A program made the position numbers and the translations under genes. From the NCBI GenBank assembly GCA_012729335.1, contig JAAYDJ010000004.1, forward strand, positions 1 to 63,247: a DNA stretch of 63,247 nt, given 5' to 3'. Below the pieces are notes generated by a model. That model did not search any database, had not been told where the DNA came from, and worked only from the letters and a program-made list of their open reading frames with translations. This stretch comes from Bacteroidales bacterium (GTDB taxonomy: Bacteria > Bacteroidota > Bacteroidia > Bacteroidales > Prolixibacteraceae). Of the stretch, positions 26,391-35,597 are shown one piece after another. Positions within the stretch are counted from its first letter, which is position 1. Each line of letters begins with the position of its first letter.

Positions 26391-26675
26391 TCAGATCAGG
26401 GGCGGGGCGGGCTCCATATATACCATAATATTATATATAGCGGTTTTATACCCGGCATCCTTACTGTTTTCCCGTAAAGGTTGCGCTTTACCATCACCGG
26501 GGCATTCCCCTATGCCCTGGACCAGCCGGGCATGCAGGGCCCACGCTCCCGGATGACGGGTGTAGGCCGGGCAATTGCAGGTTTTACAGGAAGAACTCAC
26601 CCCCATCACCAAAAGCAACGCACATGCCGTCAGGAAACACCGTCCCTTAACGAATTTCATGACCATACTCCTCAT
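26391..26675 (-). CDS. Small Cys-rich lipoprotein of unknown function
   Basis: 94 residues at most, with ATGs at 26675, 26666 and 26660. All give a basic start, a hydrophobic run (CFLTACALLLVMGVSS) and the lipobox SSSC. After the lipid Cys come two more cysteines in CKTCNCPAYTRHPG, a pattern I associate with tiny lipoproteins in many Bacteroidota whose function is unknown. The remainder shows no recognisable domain, so the true C-terminus might differ, for instance through a frameshift relative to shorter relatives. It lies alone between gapA and the giant surface protein. Coding status is likely but not certain. Confidence 0.5.
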   Translation of the reverse strand: MRSMVMKFVKGRCFLTACALLLVMGVSSSCKTCNCPAYTRHPGAWALHARLVQGIGECPGDGKAQPLRENSKDAGYKTAIYNIMVYMEPAPPLI

Positions 26676-26896
26676 TTTCCATTTTGAATTATTTTATGGT
26701 TTCTAACGAATTTCTTTAAAAAAGCGTATATTTGACGGTTGATTTCCGGCATTTGCAGGAGTAACCAGCCTGTAGAATCGTGCGTAATTAACAGTTAAGA
26801 TTTTATTTTTAAACTTAAAACCAAGGTTTTGTTGGAAAAAAAAGCGGGAAAGTGTGAAAAGAACCTTGAAAACGTGCATAATATTGAATAAATAAT

Positions 26897-26928
26897 TTTG
26901 TACTTTGCATATAAATTTCATAGGTTTG
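26897..26928 (+). promoter_or_regulatory. Promoter of the giant surface protein gene
   Basis: TTTG at 26897-26900 and TAGGTTTG at 26921-26928 are separated by 20 bases, a full match to the Bacteroidota consensus. The transcript would have a leader of about 100 A+T-rich bases. The rest of the 357-base gap between 26676 and this gene shows no further gene; CAAGGTT (about 26822) and AACCTTG (about 26863) form a possible inverted repeat upstream of the promoter. Confidence 0.75.
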
Positions 26929-27032
26929 TGTAATAGGATAAAAAAAGAAGACAAATATGTCTGAAAATTTATATTATTTATTAATAAATCAAAATCAATC
27001 AATCAATTAAGTTCAATTAAAAGCAAGTTGCT

Positions 27033-30000
27033 ATGAAAAAATTTACTAGAAATTTCTTGCTCGGAGAACTTAGCTTTTGGCGGTTTCTTCGTAAAATTGG
27101 CTTAAGCATGGTTGTTGTTTTCTGGGCGGCACTGGCCTTTGGTCAGGATTTCCAGCCCCAGGAAACCTATCATGTGAAGGCCGATCTTGTCAGTACATGT
27201 TATCAGTTTGATAACGTGTATGAAGTGCAGGTGTCGATGCAGGACTTTATCCTGATCGATACGTTCCATGTGGAGCTCACCTATGATGCCACAAAATTCA
27301 CTTACCTCGGACTTGCGGGTATCCATCCGGCCCTTTCGGTCATGACGGTGTCCGAATCCACCCCAGGGAGAGTGATTTTCAACTGGGGCAGTCCCACGGC
27401 CAATGCCGTGAGCATAGCTGAAAGCGACAACTATCTCCACAATATCTTCCAGCTGAAGTTTGGGGTGAAAGGCTACCAGCACAATTACGGTCCTGTGGCT
27501 CCCACTCCTTTCCTGACCGATCTGAAATGGGATGTGTCCAAGTCCAATTTCTGGAATATCAAGGGTCAGTCGGCCATCGCCAATAAACAATATGAGAATG
27601 GAAAACTGACCGTGACCCAGCAATGGGCCGGTATTGAAGTCGAATCTGGACTTGCCAACTGCAGCGGTGTGACCACCGAGGCTACCGTTACCGTGCCCGC
27701 CAATGTACAGGGTATGGAATACTCCTTTAACGGCGGACTGACCTGGTCCACCGAAGCCACTTCACCCGTTTATGCCCCCTCCATCAACAACACCGTGATG
27801 GTCAGGCTCAACGGCTGTGTTTCCTACATCCACAATTTTGCAGTTCAAGCTGCTGAACCTCTTTCATTTACCGCCCCCAGTCCGGTTTATACCAACTGCC
27901 CCGGTGGCAATGGTGATGTGACCATTATCGGCGAGGGTGGAAATCCTGCCTATACCTATTATATTGTACCCGATGCCAAATGGGAAGGCGTCTCCGCTGT
28001 GATCTGTGCCGAATCGTGCAACGACTGCGCCGACAATATCCTGAAGGATTATGATTACAATACCGGTATTGTCCAGCTTCCCGTCGGGATTTACTGGGTC
28101 AACATCCAGGACCAGAACGATTGCTGCGACCTCACCTTCTGCGGTGGCTGGCAAATGGTCGAAGTCCTCGACACCCTTGATGCTTTCAAGGCTACCGTGG
28201 AAGTGACCGACGCCACCTGCAACGGCAACGACGGCAGCATCTCCGTGACCCTTACCGGCGGTACCGCCTGGGAAAGCGGCTACGATGTGATGTTCAACAA
28301 TGAATATGTGGGTAAATACTTCACCTATGAAACGGTGAAGGAAGTAGCCTGTCCTCCCGGTTCCGAAGAGACCATCTGCTACAAGGGTATCCTGATTCCC
28401 GGTCAATACACCATCATCTTCCGCGATGCCAATGGCTGCCAGTGGGATACGACGGTGACCGTGGGCATGCCCGACCCCATTGCCTTTGAAGTGGACCACA
28501 CCGATACCGGCTGTGAAGAAGACAACGGTACACTCTGGATTGTTGACGGTTCAGTGACTGGCGGAACAGGCACCTCGACCGCCGACTGGAAATGGCGCTA
28601 CAGTTACAACGATCCCTACTGGGCCCCCGAAAACGTGACCGAAGTGGGTGACATCACCGTAATGGCTGAAAACCTGAAAGCCGGCGTATATTATGTGGAA
28701 ATCGAAGATGCACAGGGTTGCACCCAGGTTTACCGCAATGAGATCGGCGACGATGCCATCAAGATCCTCGAGTACGAATTTGAACTGCAGTACGAACCGA
28801 TTGCCTGCTACGGCGGAACTACCGACGTGAGCGTGGTTCCCGTAGACGGAACAGGCGGTCATGAATTCAAGTTCAGTATGGAGCCGGTGACCAACGGTGG
28901 CCAGGCTCTGCTGAAATCTGCGGCGCTTGAAGGCAATACCTTTGAAGATCTGGGCGCAGGCGTGTACAACTTCATCATTGAAGACCTGACCGCCGGTTGC
29001 ACCTATACGCTGACCCTGGAAATCACCCAGCCCACTCCGCTCTATGCGCAGGTTGTTCCTTTCTTCACCCTTCCTCCTACCTGTCCGGGCAATTCCGACG
29101 GGAACCTGGTGATTGCTGCCATGGGCGGCACTCCCTTCAAGGAAGGCAATGTGTACTACTATGAGTATAAGATGGACAACAACGCCTGGACCAGGGCTAC
29201 CGATTACAACACCTTTGCCATTGATACGGCCAGGCATACCATTCTTGTAAGGGATGCCAACGGTTGTACCTTCCAGCTCTTGTTTGACTGGCCCAACTTC
29301 GAGAATAAAATCTCCTTCCCCGACAAGATCTACAACCAGTGTGCGCTGGAGAAAGTCAACCTCTTCAACGGCGACATGTGGGATGACTGGTTCACCGGTG
29401 AATGGGACTGGGATCAGTTCGAAGGTGTAGACCTCGACTTCGGTTTCCTCGATCTGTCGAAATCGTGGTGGTGGGGCATGCCGATGGAACACTATTTCGG
29501 CAATGTGACCTTCAATTACTGGATCTGGACCTCCGAAAGGGGTTGGGAAGAAGTGGTGCTTCAGGGCGTACAGCAGCTGAGGAACCCCATGTTCTACATT
29601 TCGCAGACCGAAACCACTGCTGCCGGCATTTATCAGAACGGCCAGATGATCGGCCACCTCGATGCTTTCCCCGCCGGTACCTATTATGTGGTGGCCCGCG
29701 ATGAGTGGGGTTGCTACTCCAATGTCGAGAAAATCGAAATCATCGATCCGCTCCAGCTGGAAATTGAAGTTTCCACCGAGCCTGCCGGTTGCGATGGTTC
29801 CACCGACGGCAAGATCATTGTTGAAGCCTTCAACGGCCGTTTCCCCATCCCGGGTGTTATGGGCCGCTACCAGTGGATGCTTACCCAGCAGCCTGAAATC
29901 TTTGACCATGCCGACTGGGTGTCACAGGTGACCTGGAGACCCTTCACCAATGGCAATATCTGGAATGACAGCCTTGCCGTACAGAATGTGCAGGATGGTG

Positions 30001-33000
30001 TCTATTACATTGCCGTGCGCGACTACTGTGGTATGAAGGATCCTGAACTCATCAAGTTCTTCGGCCCCATTACCGTGGAAGGTTCCCTTCCGGTTCTTGT
30101 CAACGTGGTGAAAACCGACGTGACCTGCAATATCTGGGATTATGATGAGGAAGAGGCTGTATCGTCCATGGACGGTACCATCACCGCAACAGCCACAGGT
30201 GGTTCCAAAGCCAGCTACACCTACACGCTGACCGCCGCCGGTTTCAAAACCGTCAGCAACAAAACCGGTAAATTCACCAACCTTGAAGGTGCCGTGGCTC
30301 CCGGTAGAGTGTACACCCTTACGGTGGTTGACGATTCCCTGAAATGCCAGGCCATCACTACGGTGAATATCATCAAGCCCGAAGTGCTCTATTTCGACTT
30401 CGAAAAGGTCAACGCTTCCTGCAACGGTGTGAAGGATGGTATCATCCGCTACATCATCACAGGTGGTACCGCCCCCTATATGGAATCTACCAACAATGGC
30501 CAGAACTGGTTTGCCCTTGGTGATCCTGCGAGCAAATATTATTTCGATGAAGATCTGACTTTCGACCGTCGCGCCGGTGCCGGCACCTATGATATCATGA
30601 TCAAGGATGCCCACGGTTGTATCGTCGGCCCGGTCAGGGTAGTCATTGAAGAACCCGCCAAATTGGGCATCAAGGATGTGGTCAGCACCATGCCGAGCTG
30701 CTCCGACGACAAACCCATGACGGGGACCATGAACAACGGTACCATCAAATTCAACATCACTGGTGGATGGAACCTTGTTGACAACTTCAAATACTATGTC
30801 GTAGCCAAGAAGGGTTCCTATACCCTGCCTGCTGGCAATATTACCTATGCGAACCAGGATAAGGTGGGTCTGGTTACCCTGACGGGTCTGACCGCCGGTG
30901 CCTGGGAAATCAAGGTATACGAGACGAATCCAACCTGGACAGCCTGGCCGAATCCCTACCTGCCCTACAGGATGAATCCCAACTATGACGCTCACTATGC
31001 CAACGGTTTCCCGTCGGAATTCCAGAATCCCGATGCCGACTGTGTCTACACGACGACGATCACTGTCGAAGAACCGCCCAAGCTGGTCATGGACGTGGAA
31101 TTCAACCATGTGATCTGCCGTAACGATCCTTCCGGAACCATCAAGGCTACCATCACCGGCGGTACCAAACCGTACACGCTGAAACTGGAAGGTCCCCAGG
31201 GTTCCATTTACTATCCGAACGGAGTTACCAAGCTTCTGGGTGCCACACAGAGTGTCCATACCTGGACTGCTCTGCCTCACGGCCACTACAATGTTTTCAT
31301 TACCGATGCCAACGGATGTTCGATTCCTTATGTATCGGGTGAAGTGAACAATGTCGACAGCCTGATGCTGCAGATGAAACTTGTTGAGAATGCCCTCTGC
31401 TATGACGGACTGGGCAAGATCAAGGTTGAAGCTTCCTACATCAATCCTGCTGATCCCGCCAATCCGGGGATCCGTTCGCTGCCGTTCAAATATGCCGTGG
31501 TGGAACACACCTACGACTTTGCCAACCTTGATACCGACGATCTGCCGTGGCAGGATTCACCCGAGTTCATGGTGAAGGCCGGTAACTGGGTAGGATTTGT
31601 GAAAGACGCCGCCGGTTGCGTCCAGGGATGGCCGACCGATGGTAAGGGAAAACCGATTCTGCACCACAGGGTACAGGTCAACCAGCCTGAAGAGGTGGAA
31701 GGTAGCTTCACCGCCATTCACGTGAAATGTTTCGATGGAAACGACGGTGGTATCCAGGTCACCGACATCTGGGGTGGTAACAACCATGCCTGGAGTGTCA
31801 GGATTACCGGTAAGGATTATACCGGAGCTCCCGTCAGCAAACCTTACACCGACGTGAAAGTGGGAGACGTGCTCAGCGGCCTCAAGGCCAGTACCAACAA
31901 AACCAGCAACATTCCTGACAGCGAGAAGTACTCTGTGGTCTTCATCGACGTGGAAGGTTGCGAATCTGATCCTTATCTGGTGGCCATTACCCAGCCTATT
32001 GAATTCCTGATCACCCTCGATGTGAAACAGGATGCCTTCATCTGTCCTGATGACCTTGCCGGTGTCTATGAAATCCGCAGGCTCCAGGGTGGTGTGGATC
32101 CGATCGAGTATATGTGGAATGTCTATGACAAGAAGGGTGGAACCCTGAAGTTCACTGTGCCGTGGGGTTATGACGTGGAAACCTATCAGGGTGCCGCAGG
32201 TCTGTGGTACCAGGCTTTCGCCCGTGACGCCAACGGTTGCATCGCCGAGGCCGACACCTTCATCAACAAGCCTGCCGGCATCGAATTCGTCAGCTTTGAA
32301 GATATGAGCTGCTTCGGTGATCCCAAGGCTACTGTCAAGGTCACTGTGACCGGAGAAGTAGGACGTACGTTCACCCTCCAGTATCGCAAATACCCGTCGA
32401 CCACCTGGGTGACCTACGATGGTTCCTTCACCAGTGATATCATCGTCACGGGTCTGACCTATGGTGACGGCTCCGAAGTGGAAGGTCACTACTACTTCAA
32501 GGTGACCGACAGCAAGGGTTGCACCAAGGAAAGCGGTCGACAGACCTTCGTTCCCGTGCAGCAGAAGTTGGCTACCTCCGTGTGCTGTATCGAAGAACTG
32601 GAATGCACCGGATATGCCACCATCACTGTGGGCGGCGGCACGCAGCCTTACAAGGTGACTGTAGCCGGAGGCCTGGTGAACATCACCACCGATGGCAGTT
32701 ACAAGATGGAATTCCCGGCTGGCACGCATGAAGTGGTCGTTACTGACGCCCATGGTTGCACCGCCAACACTTCCTTCACCATCAACAGCAATCCTGTGAC
32801 CAAGACCGCTGAATTCCACGCTTACAAGTGGGAAGAAGCTGCCGTGGTGGATGCCGAAGCTGGTGTGGATACCACTCTGGCTGCCGGTGAATACACCTTC
32901 ACCTACGATTACAATGGTTGCGAACGCACCCTTGTGGTGACCGTGATCGACGACCTGGTACGCACAGCTACCATTGCCGAAGTGCAGGGTACTGGTGACG

Positions 33001-33770
33001 CAAGTCCCATGGTTGACCTCTACCGTCAGATTACCGGTACCGTAACTGGGGCTGTCCCGGGTGTGGGTTACTTTGTGCAGGATGCTGTGGCTCCCTGGAG
33101 CGGAATCTGGGTGGCCGATGCCACGCTGGTTACCGTCGAAGGCAATGGTGTGAAGGTCGATGGCGCCATCTCCGAAGTGAATGGTGTCACCACCCTGACC
33201 GCCGCCAAGGCTGTTATTATCAATCCTCCGCTGGCGATTACCCCGATTCTGGTGGCTGATCCCAATGCCGCAAAAGACGAAAAATATGAAAGTGTTCTTG
33301 TCAAGGTCGAAGGCGCCCGTTTCATGGGTAGCCCGATGCCCGACGGCAGCTGGGTGATCTTCACCGAAACCGAAAACAAGGTGACCGTCAACGACTGGAT
33401 GTATGCTTATGTACCGAAGGATGGCCATTTCTACACCGTCACCGGTGTGGTCAATGGTGCACATGATCTCTATAAACTTGAGCCCAGGAAACTGGAAGAC
33501 ATCGTTGACCTTAGCCAGTCGACGCCGGCACCGGTTCCCTCCAACTTGCTGTTCAATGTTTATCCGAACCCGTTCAGCGATGTGCTGAATATTGACAACG
33601 CCGACAGGCTGACCCGCGTCACTGTGACCAACATTGCCGGCCAGCGCGTTATCGATGTGCAGTCTCCTGAGCGCGTGATCCGTACTTCCAATCTGGTGAG
33701 CGGCGTCTATGTCGTGACTCTCTTCAACGAGGGCGGCATCGTCAAATCAGAAAGGATAGTCAAAAGGTAA
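27033..33770 (+). CDS. Giant SprB-repeat-type cell-surface protein with T9SS type A sorting domain
   Basis: 2245 residues. A long signal peptide (about residues 1-37, cleavage after AFG) is followed by a cohesin-like beta-sandwich at about 40-175, then about 16 tandem modules of some 90-130 residues up to about residue 1910. Each opens with a Cys-X-G-(N/D)-D/DG-type motif and a GGT-PY segment and closes with a (R/T/K/E)DANGC-like motif, the pattern of SprB repeats. About 1975-2155 forms an OB-fold-like domain (GYFVQDAV, SGIWV). The C-terminus from about 2170 (LFNVYPNPFSD) is a type A sorting domain ending in KSERIVKR. The protein should be exported by the T9SS and attached to the surface as an adhesin. 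PorT is encoded about 3.7 kb downstream. Paired Cys per module suggest disulfides. Confidence 0.93.
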   Translation: MKKFTRNFLLGELSFWRFLRKIGLSMVVVFWAALAFGQDFQPQETYHVKADLVSTCYQFDNVYEVQVSMQDFILIDTFHVELTYDATKFTYLGLAGIHPALSVMTVSESTPGRVIFNWGSPTANAVSIAESDNYLHNIFQLKFGVKGYQHNYGPVAPTPFLTDLKWDVSKSNFWNIKGQSAIANKQYENGKLTVTQQWAGIEVESGLANCSGVTTEATVTVPANVQGMEYSFNGGLTWSTEATSPVYAPSINNTVMVRLNGCVSYIHNFAVQAAEPLSFTAPSPVYTNCPGGNGDVTIIGEGGNPAYTYYIVPDAKWEGVSAVICAESCNDCADNILKDYDYNTGIVQLPVGIYWVNIQDQNDCCDLTFCGGWQMVEVLDTLDAFKATVEVTDATCNGNDGSISVTLTGGTAWESGYDVMFNNEYVGKYFTYETVKEVACPPGSEETICYKGILIPGQYTIIFRDANGCQWDTTVTVGMPDPIAFEVDHTDTGCEEDNGTLWIVDGSVTGGTGTSTADWKWRYSYNDPYWAPENVTEVGDITVMAENLKAGVYYVEIEDAQGCTQVYRNEIGDDAIKILEYEFELQYEPIACYGGTTDVSVVPVDGTGGHEFKFSMEPVTNGGQALLKSAALEGNTFEDLGAGVYNFIIEDLTAGCTYTLTLEITQPTPLYAQVVPFFTLPPTCPGNSDGNLVIAAMGGTPFKEGNVYYYEYKMDNNAWTRATDYNTFAIDTARHTILVRDANGCTFQLLFDWPNFENKISFPDKIYNQCALEKVNLFNGDMWDDWFTGEWDWDQFEGVDLDFGFLDLSKSWWWGMPMEHYFGNVTFNYWIWTSERGWEEVVLQGVQQLRNPMFYISQTETTAAGIYQNGQMIGHLDAFPAGTYYVVARDEWGCYSNVEKIEIIDPLQLEIEVSTEPAGCDGSTDGKIIVEAFNGRFPIPGVMGRYQWMLTQQPEIFDHADWVSQVTWRPFTNGNIWNDSLAVQNVQDGVYYIAVRDYCGMKDPELIKFFGPITVEGSLPVLVNVVKTDVTCNIWDYDEEEAVSSMDGTITATATGGSKASYTYTLTAAGFKTVSNKTGKFTNLEGAVAPGRVYTLTVVDDSLKCQAITTVNIIKPEVLYFDFEKVNASCNGVKDGIIRYIITGGTAPYMESTNNGQNWFALGDPASKYYFDEDLTFDRRAGAGTYDIMIKDAHGCIVGPVRVVIEEPAKLGIKDVVSTMPSCSDDKPMTGTMNNGTIKFNITGGWNLVDNFKYYVVAKKGSYTLPAGNITYANQDKVGLVTLTGLTAGAWEIKVYETNPTWTAWPNPYLPYRMNPNYDAHYANGFPSEFQNPDADCVYTTTITVEEPPKLVMDVEFNHVICRNDPSGTIKATITGGTKPYTLKLEGPQGSIYYPNGVTKLLGATQSVHTWTALPHGHYNVFITDANGCSIPYVSGEVNNVDSLMLQMKLVENALCYDGLGKIKVEASYINPADPANPGIRSLPFKYAVVEHTYDFANLDTDDLPWQDSPEFMVKAGNWVGFVKDAAGCVQGWPTDGKGKPILHHRVQVNQPEEVEGSFTAIHVKCFDGNDGGIQVTDIWGGNNHAWSVRITGKDYTGAPVSKPYTDVKVGDVLSGLKASTNKTSNIPDSEKYSVVFIDVEGCESDPYLVAITQPIEFLITLDVKQDAFICPDDLAGVYEIRRLQGGVDPIEYMWNVYDKKGGTLKFTVPWGYDVETYQGAAGLWYQAFARDANGCIAEADTFINKPAGIEFVSFEDMSCFGDPKATVKVTVTGEVGRTFTLQYRKYPSTTWVTYDGSFTSDIIVTGLTYGDGSEVEGHYYFKVTDSKGCTKESGRQTFVPVQQKLATSVCCIEELECTGYATITVGGGTQPYKVTVAGGLVNITTDGSYKMEFPAGTHEVVVTDAHGCTANTSFTINSNPVTKTAEFHAYKWEEAAVVDAEAGVDTTLAAGEYTFTYDYNGCERTLVVTVIDDLVRTATIAEVQGTGDASPMVDLYRQITGTVTGAVPGVGYFVQDAVAPWSGIWVADATLVTVEGNGVKVDGAISEVNGVTTLTAAKAVIINPPLAITPILVADPNAAKDEKYESVLVKVEGARFMGSPMPDGSWVIFTETENKVTVNDWMYAYVPKDGHFYTVTGVVNGAHDLYKLEPRKLEDIVDLSQSTPAPVPSNLLFNVYPNPFSDVLNIDNADRLTRVTVTNIAGQRVIDVQSPERVIRTSNLVSGVYVVTLFNEGGIVKSERIVKR

Positions 33771-33787
33771 TACCGAATTGATTGATT

Positions 33788-33819
33788 AAAAAGGGGGAGC
33801 CGAAAGGTTCCCCTTTTTT
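33788..33819 (+). terminator. Intrinsic terminator of the giant surface protein gene
   Basis: AAAAAGGGGGAGCC pairs with GGTTCCCCTTTTTT around GAAA, with a six-T tail, 18 bases after the stop codon. Confidence 0.85.
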
Positions 33820-34015
33820 AATTGTAACAAACCGTTGATTGGTAGCTTGCTTTCCGGAAGCATGCCCGGATGAAAACATTACAAACCTGGCAAAACTTGT
33901 AGCCTGAATTTGTAATGTAACCCTGGTCGTTCTGAGACAATAAAAGCGGATTTCACCTTACTTAAGGCTTGCGTCAGCATCTTATGAGACGAAAATAGAC
34001 TTCTGTAAGTGGGTT

Positions 34016-34729
34016 TCAGATTCTGTCGCGGTGGTTCAGAAGCTTATAGAAGTAGTATTTGAGGGGATGGGTGTATTTGAGTTGTTTCCAGGGGCGGCTG
34101 CTGTGGGGAAGGTGAAGCACGCCGTTTTCCCTGACCAGATAGTTTTTGAACCGGAGTTTTCGGGACTGTCGGCTGATATGAATGTCGAACCAGTCTTTTT
34201 GAGAGGGAAGTCCCTTAAAGTCATACACATCAAGAAATTCGCGGGAGATCAGCGTACAACAGAAGCTGAGGCTGCGTGAAGTCTCTGACCATGATGTGGC
34301 TTCCTTTCTGACATTGGAATAGGGGAAATTGAATTCACCCTGTTCATTTACGGTAATTACGCCGATCAATCCGGGGCGGACTGCCTGTCGGGTAACTTCC
34401 AGCAGCCCGGTGATGGTATTGGGGCGGATGACCACGTCTGATTCGATCAGGATCAGGGGAACGCGGTATTCCAGGGCCTTTTGCTGGGCCATGGTTAAGA
34501 CGAGTTTGTAGTTGGGGGAGGGGTTTGAGGTGTGATCGGCCAGGTCGATCAGGGTGAATCCCAGTTTGGTGCTTTCTTCCCTGAGGAGTTGGCGGGTTTC
34601 GGGGCCGCTGAAATCATCGAAAACGAGGTATTCAAAATTTCCGGAGGCGGCGGCCACGGCTTCGATGGTCCGCCGGGTGGTCTCGGGAGAGTCTTTTACA
34701 GGGGTGACCAGCAGGGCATCCATGGTCAT
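34016..34729 (-). CDS. Glycosyltransferase family 2
   Basis: A 237-residue single-domain GT-A enzyme. The start MDALLVTPVKDSPETTRRTI is the nucleotide-binding strand, YLVFDDFSGPETRQ holds the first acidic pair, and LILIESDVVIRPN carries a Ser-Asp in the DXD position. The middle GVITVNEQGEFNFPY and the late KDWFDIHISRQSRKL are family-like. No membrane helix. The ATG overlaps the TGA of the upstream dehydrogenase by four bases, so the pair is translationally coupled. Acceptor unknown; a surface glycan or protein glycosylation role is possible. About 245 bases separate its stop from the giant gene's end, with nothing recognised beyond that gene's terminator. Confidence 0.85.
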   Translation of the reverse strand: MTMDALLVTPVKDSPETTRRTIEAVAAASGNFEYLVFDDFSGPETRQLLREESTKLGFTLIDLADHTSNPSPNYKLVLTMAQQKALEYRVPLILIESDVVIRPNTITGLLEVTRQAVRPGLIGVITVNEQGEFNFPYSNVRKEATSWSETSRSLSFCCTLISREFLDVYDFKGLPSQKDWFDIHISRQSRKLRFKNYLVRENGVLHLPHSSRPWKQLKYTHPLKYYFYKLLNHRDRI

Positions 34730-35487
34730 TGCTCCCGGTTAAAATCACGTGAATAAGCTTGTGCCGACGGCATAATTAAAAGATCGTCGATGCAGACGTG
34801 TGCAGGACGGCTGAGAATGAAATGAATGGCTTCGGCCACGTCACGCCCGTTTAAGGGAGTGAAACCCTGGTAGACCTTTTCAGCCCGTTCATGGTCGCCA
34901 TGAAATCTAACCTCTGAGAACGCGGTGTGGACCGCTCCGGGAGCCACCGAACTCACCCTGATGCCATGCTTGAGCATATCGAGACGCATGGCCTTTGTCA
35001 GTGACTGTACGGCATGTTTGGTGGCACAATATACATTACCCATCGGATAGGTCTCTTTTCCGGCAATAGAACTGATGTTGACGATATGCCCTTTTCCGCG
35101 GGCTACCATCATGGGAGCTATCTGCCGAGTCACGTATAACAGTCCTTTGAGGTTGGTATCGATCATCTTTTCCCAGTCGGAAAGATCGCCTTCGTGCAGC
35201 GGGTCCAATCCCGAGGCCAATCCGGCATTGTTGATCAGAACCCCTATGGGATGAAAGGAGGGGGGGATGCTTTCGATAGCCCTGGCAGTCTCCTCCTGGT
35301 TCCGCACATCGAAGCAGAGCGTACATACGGCCTGGCCTGTTGCAGATTTCAGGTTTTCGGCCAGGGTTTCCAGCCTTTCCCGGCGCCTGCCCGTGAGAAT
35401 AAGAGGATACCCCTTTTCGGCCAGAAGCCGGGCGGTAGCCTCGCCTATCCCGGAGGTGGCCCCGGTGATCAGTACGCTTTCTTCCAT
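34726..35487 (-). CDS. Short-chain dehydrogenase/reductase (YdfG-like)
   Basis: About 254 residues of the classical SDR fold. The cofactor loop is TGATSGIGEATA (residues 8-19), RRR after the second strand suggests NADP(H), NNAG is present, and the catalytic Ser-Tyr-Lys triad is in NISSIAG and YCATK. The C-terminal PLNGRDVAEAIHFIL segment is close to the NADP-dependent serine/3-hydroxy acid dehydrogenase YdfG branch. ATGs at 35493 and 35487 are equally plausible; the earlier in-frame extension is rejected because it lacks family similarity. It is coupled to the downstream GT2 through an ATGA overlap. Substrate is uncertain. Confidence 0.9.
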   Translation of the reverse strand: MEESVLITGATSGIGEATARLLAEKGYPLILTGRRRERLETLAENLKSATGQAVCTLCFDVRNQEETARAIESIPPSFHPIGVLINNAGLASGLDPLHEGDLSDWEKMIDTNLKGLLYVTRQIAPMMVARGKGHIVNISSIAGKETYPMGNVYCATKHAVQSLTKAMRLDMLKHGIRVSSVAPGAVHTAFSEVRFHGDHERAEKVYQGFTPLNGRDVAEAIHFILSRPAHVCIDDLLIMPSAQAYSRDFNREQ

Positions 35488-35561
35488 GTGCATCGCTCTT
35501 CCCGTTGATGAGCCGAAATTAAAAAAAAGTGCCGACCCGATGGAATTTACAGGCACTTAAT

Positions 35562-35569
35562 TACCTTTG
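35562..35569 (+). promoter_or_regulatory. -7 element of the PurM/PurL-like, menG and porT unit
   Basis: TACCTTTG is a perfect TAnnTTTG match about 29 bases before the start codon. A -33 TTTG at the expected distance is not evident. Confidence 0.55.
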
Positions 35570-35597
35570 TTTAGAAGAATTTTAAACATCAAGGTAT

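Noticed and set aside
27102-33464. Long open frames antisense to the giant surface protein (up to about 635 codons)
   Set aside because: They are opposite a clearly coding, repeat-rich gene with strongly biased codons; the antisense products are His/Gly-rich without domains or signals.
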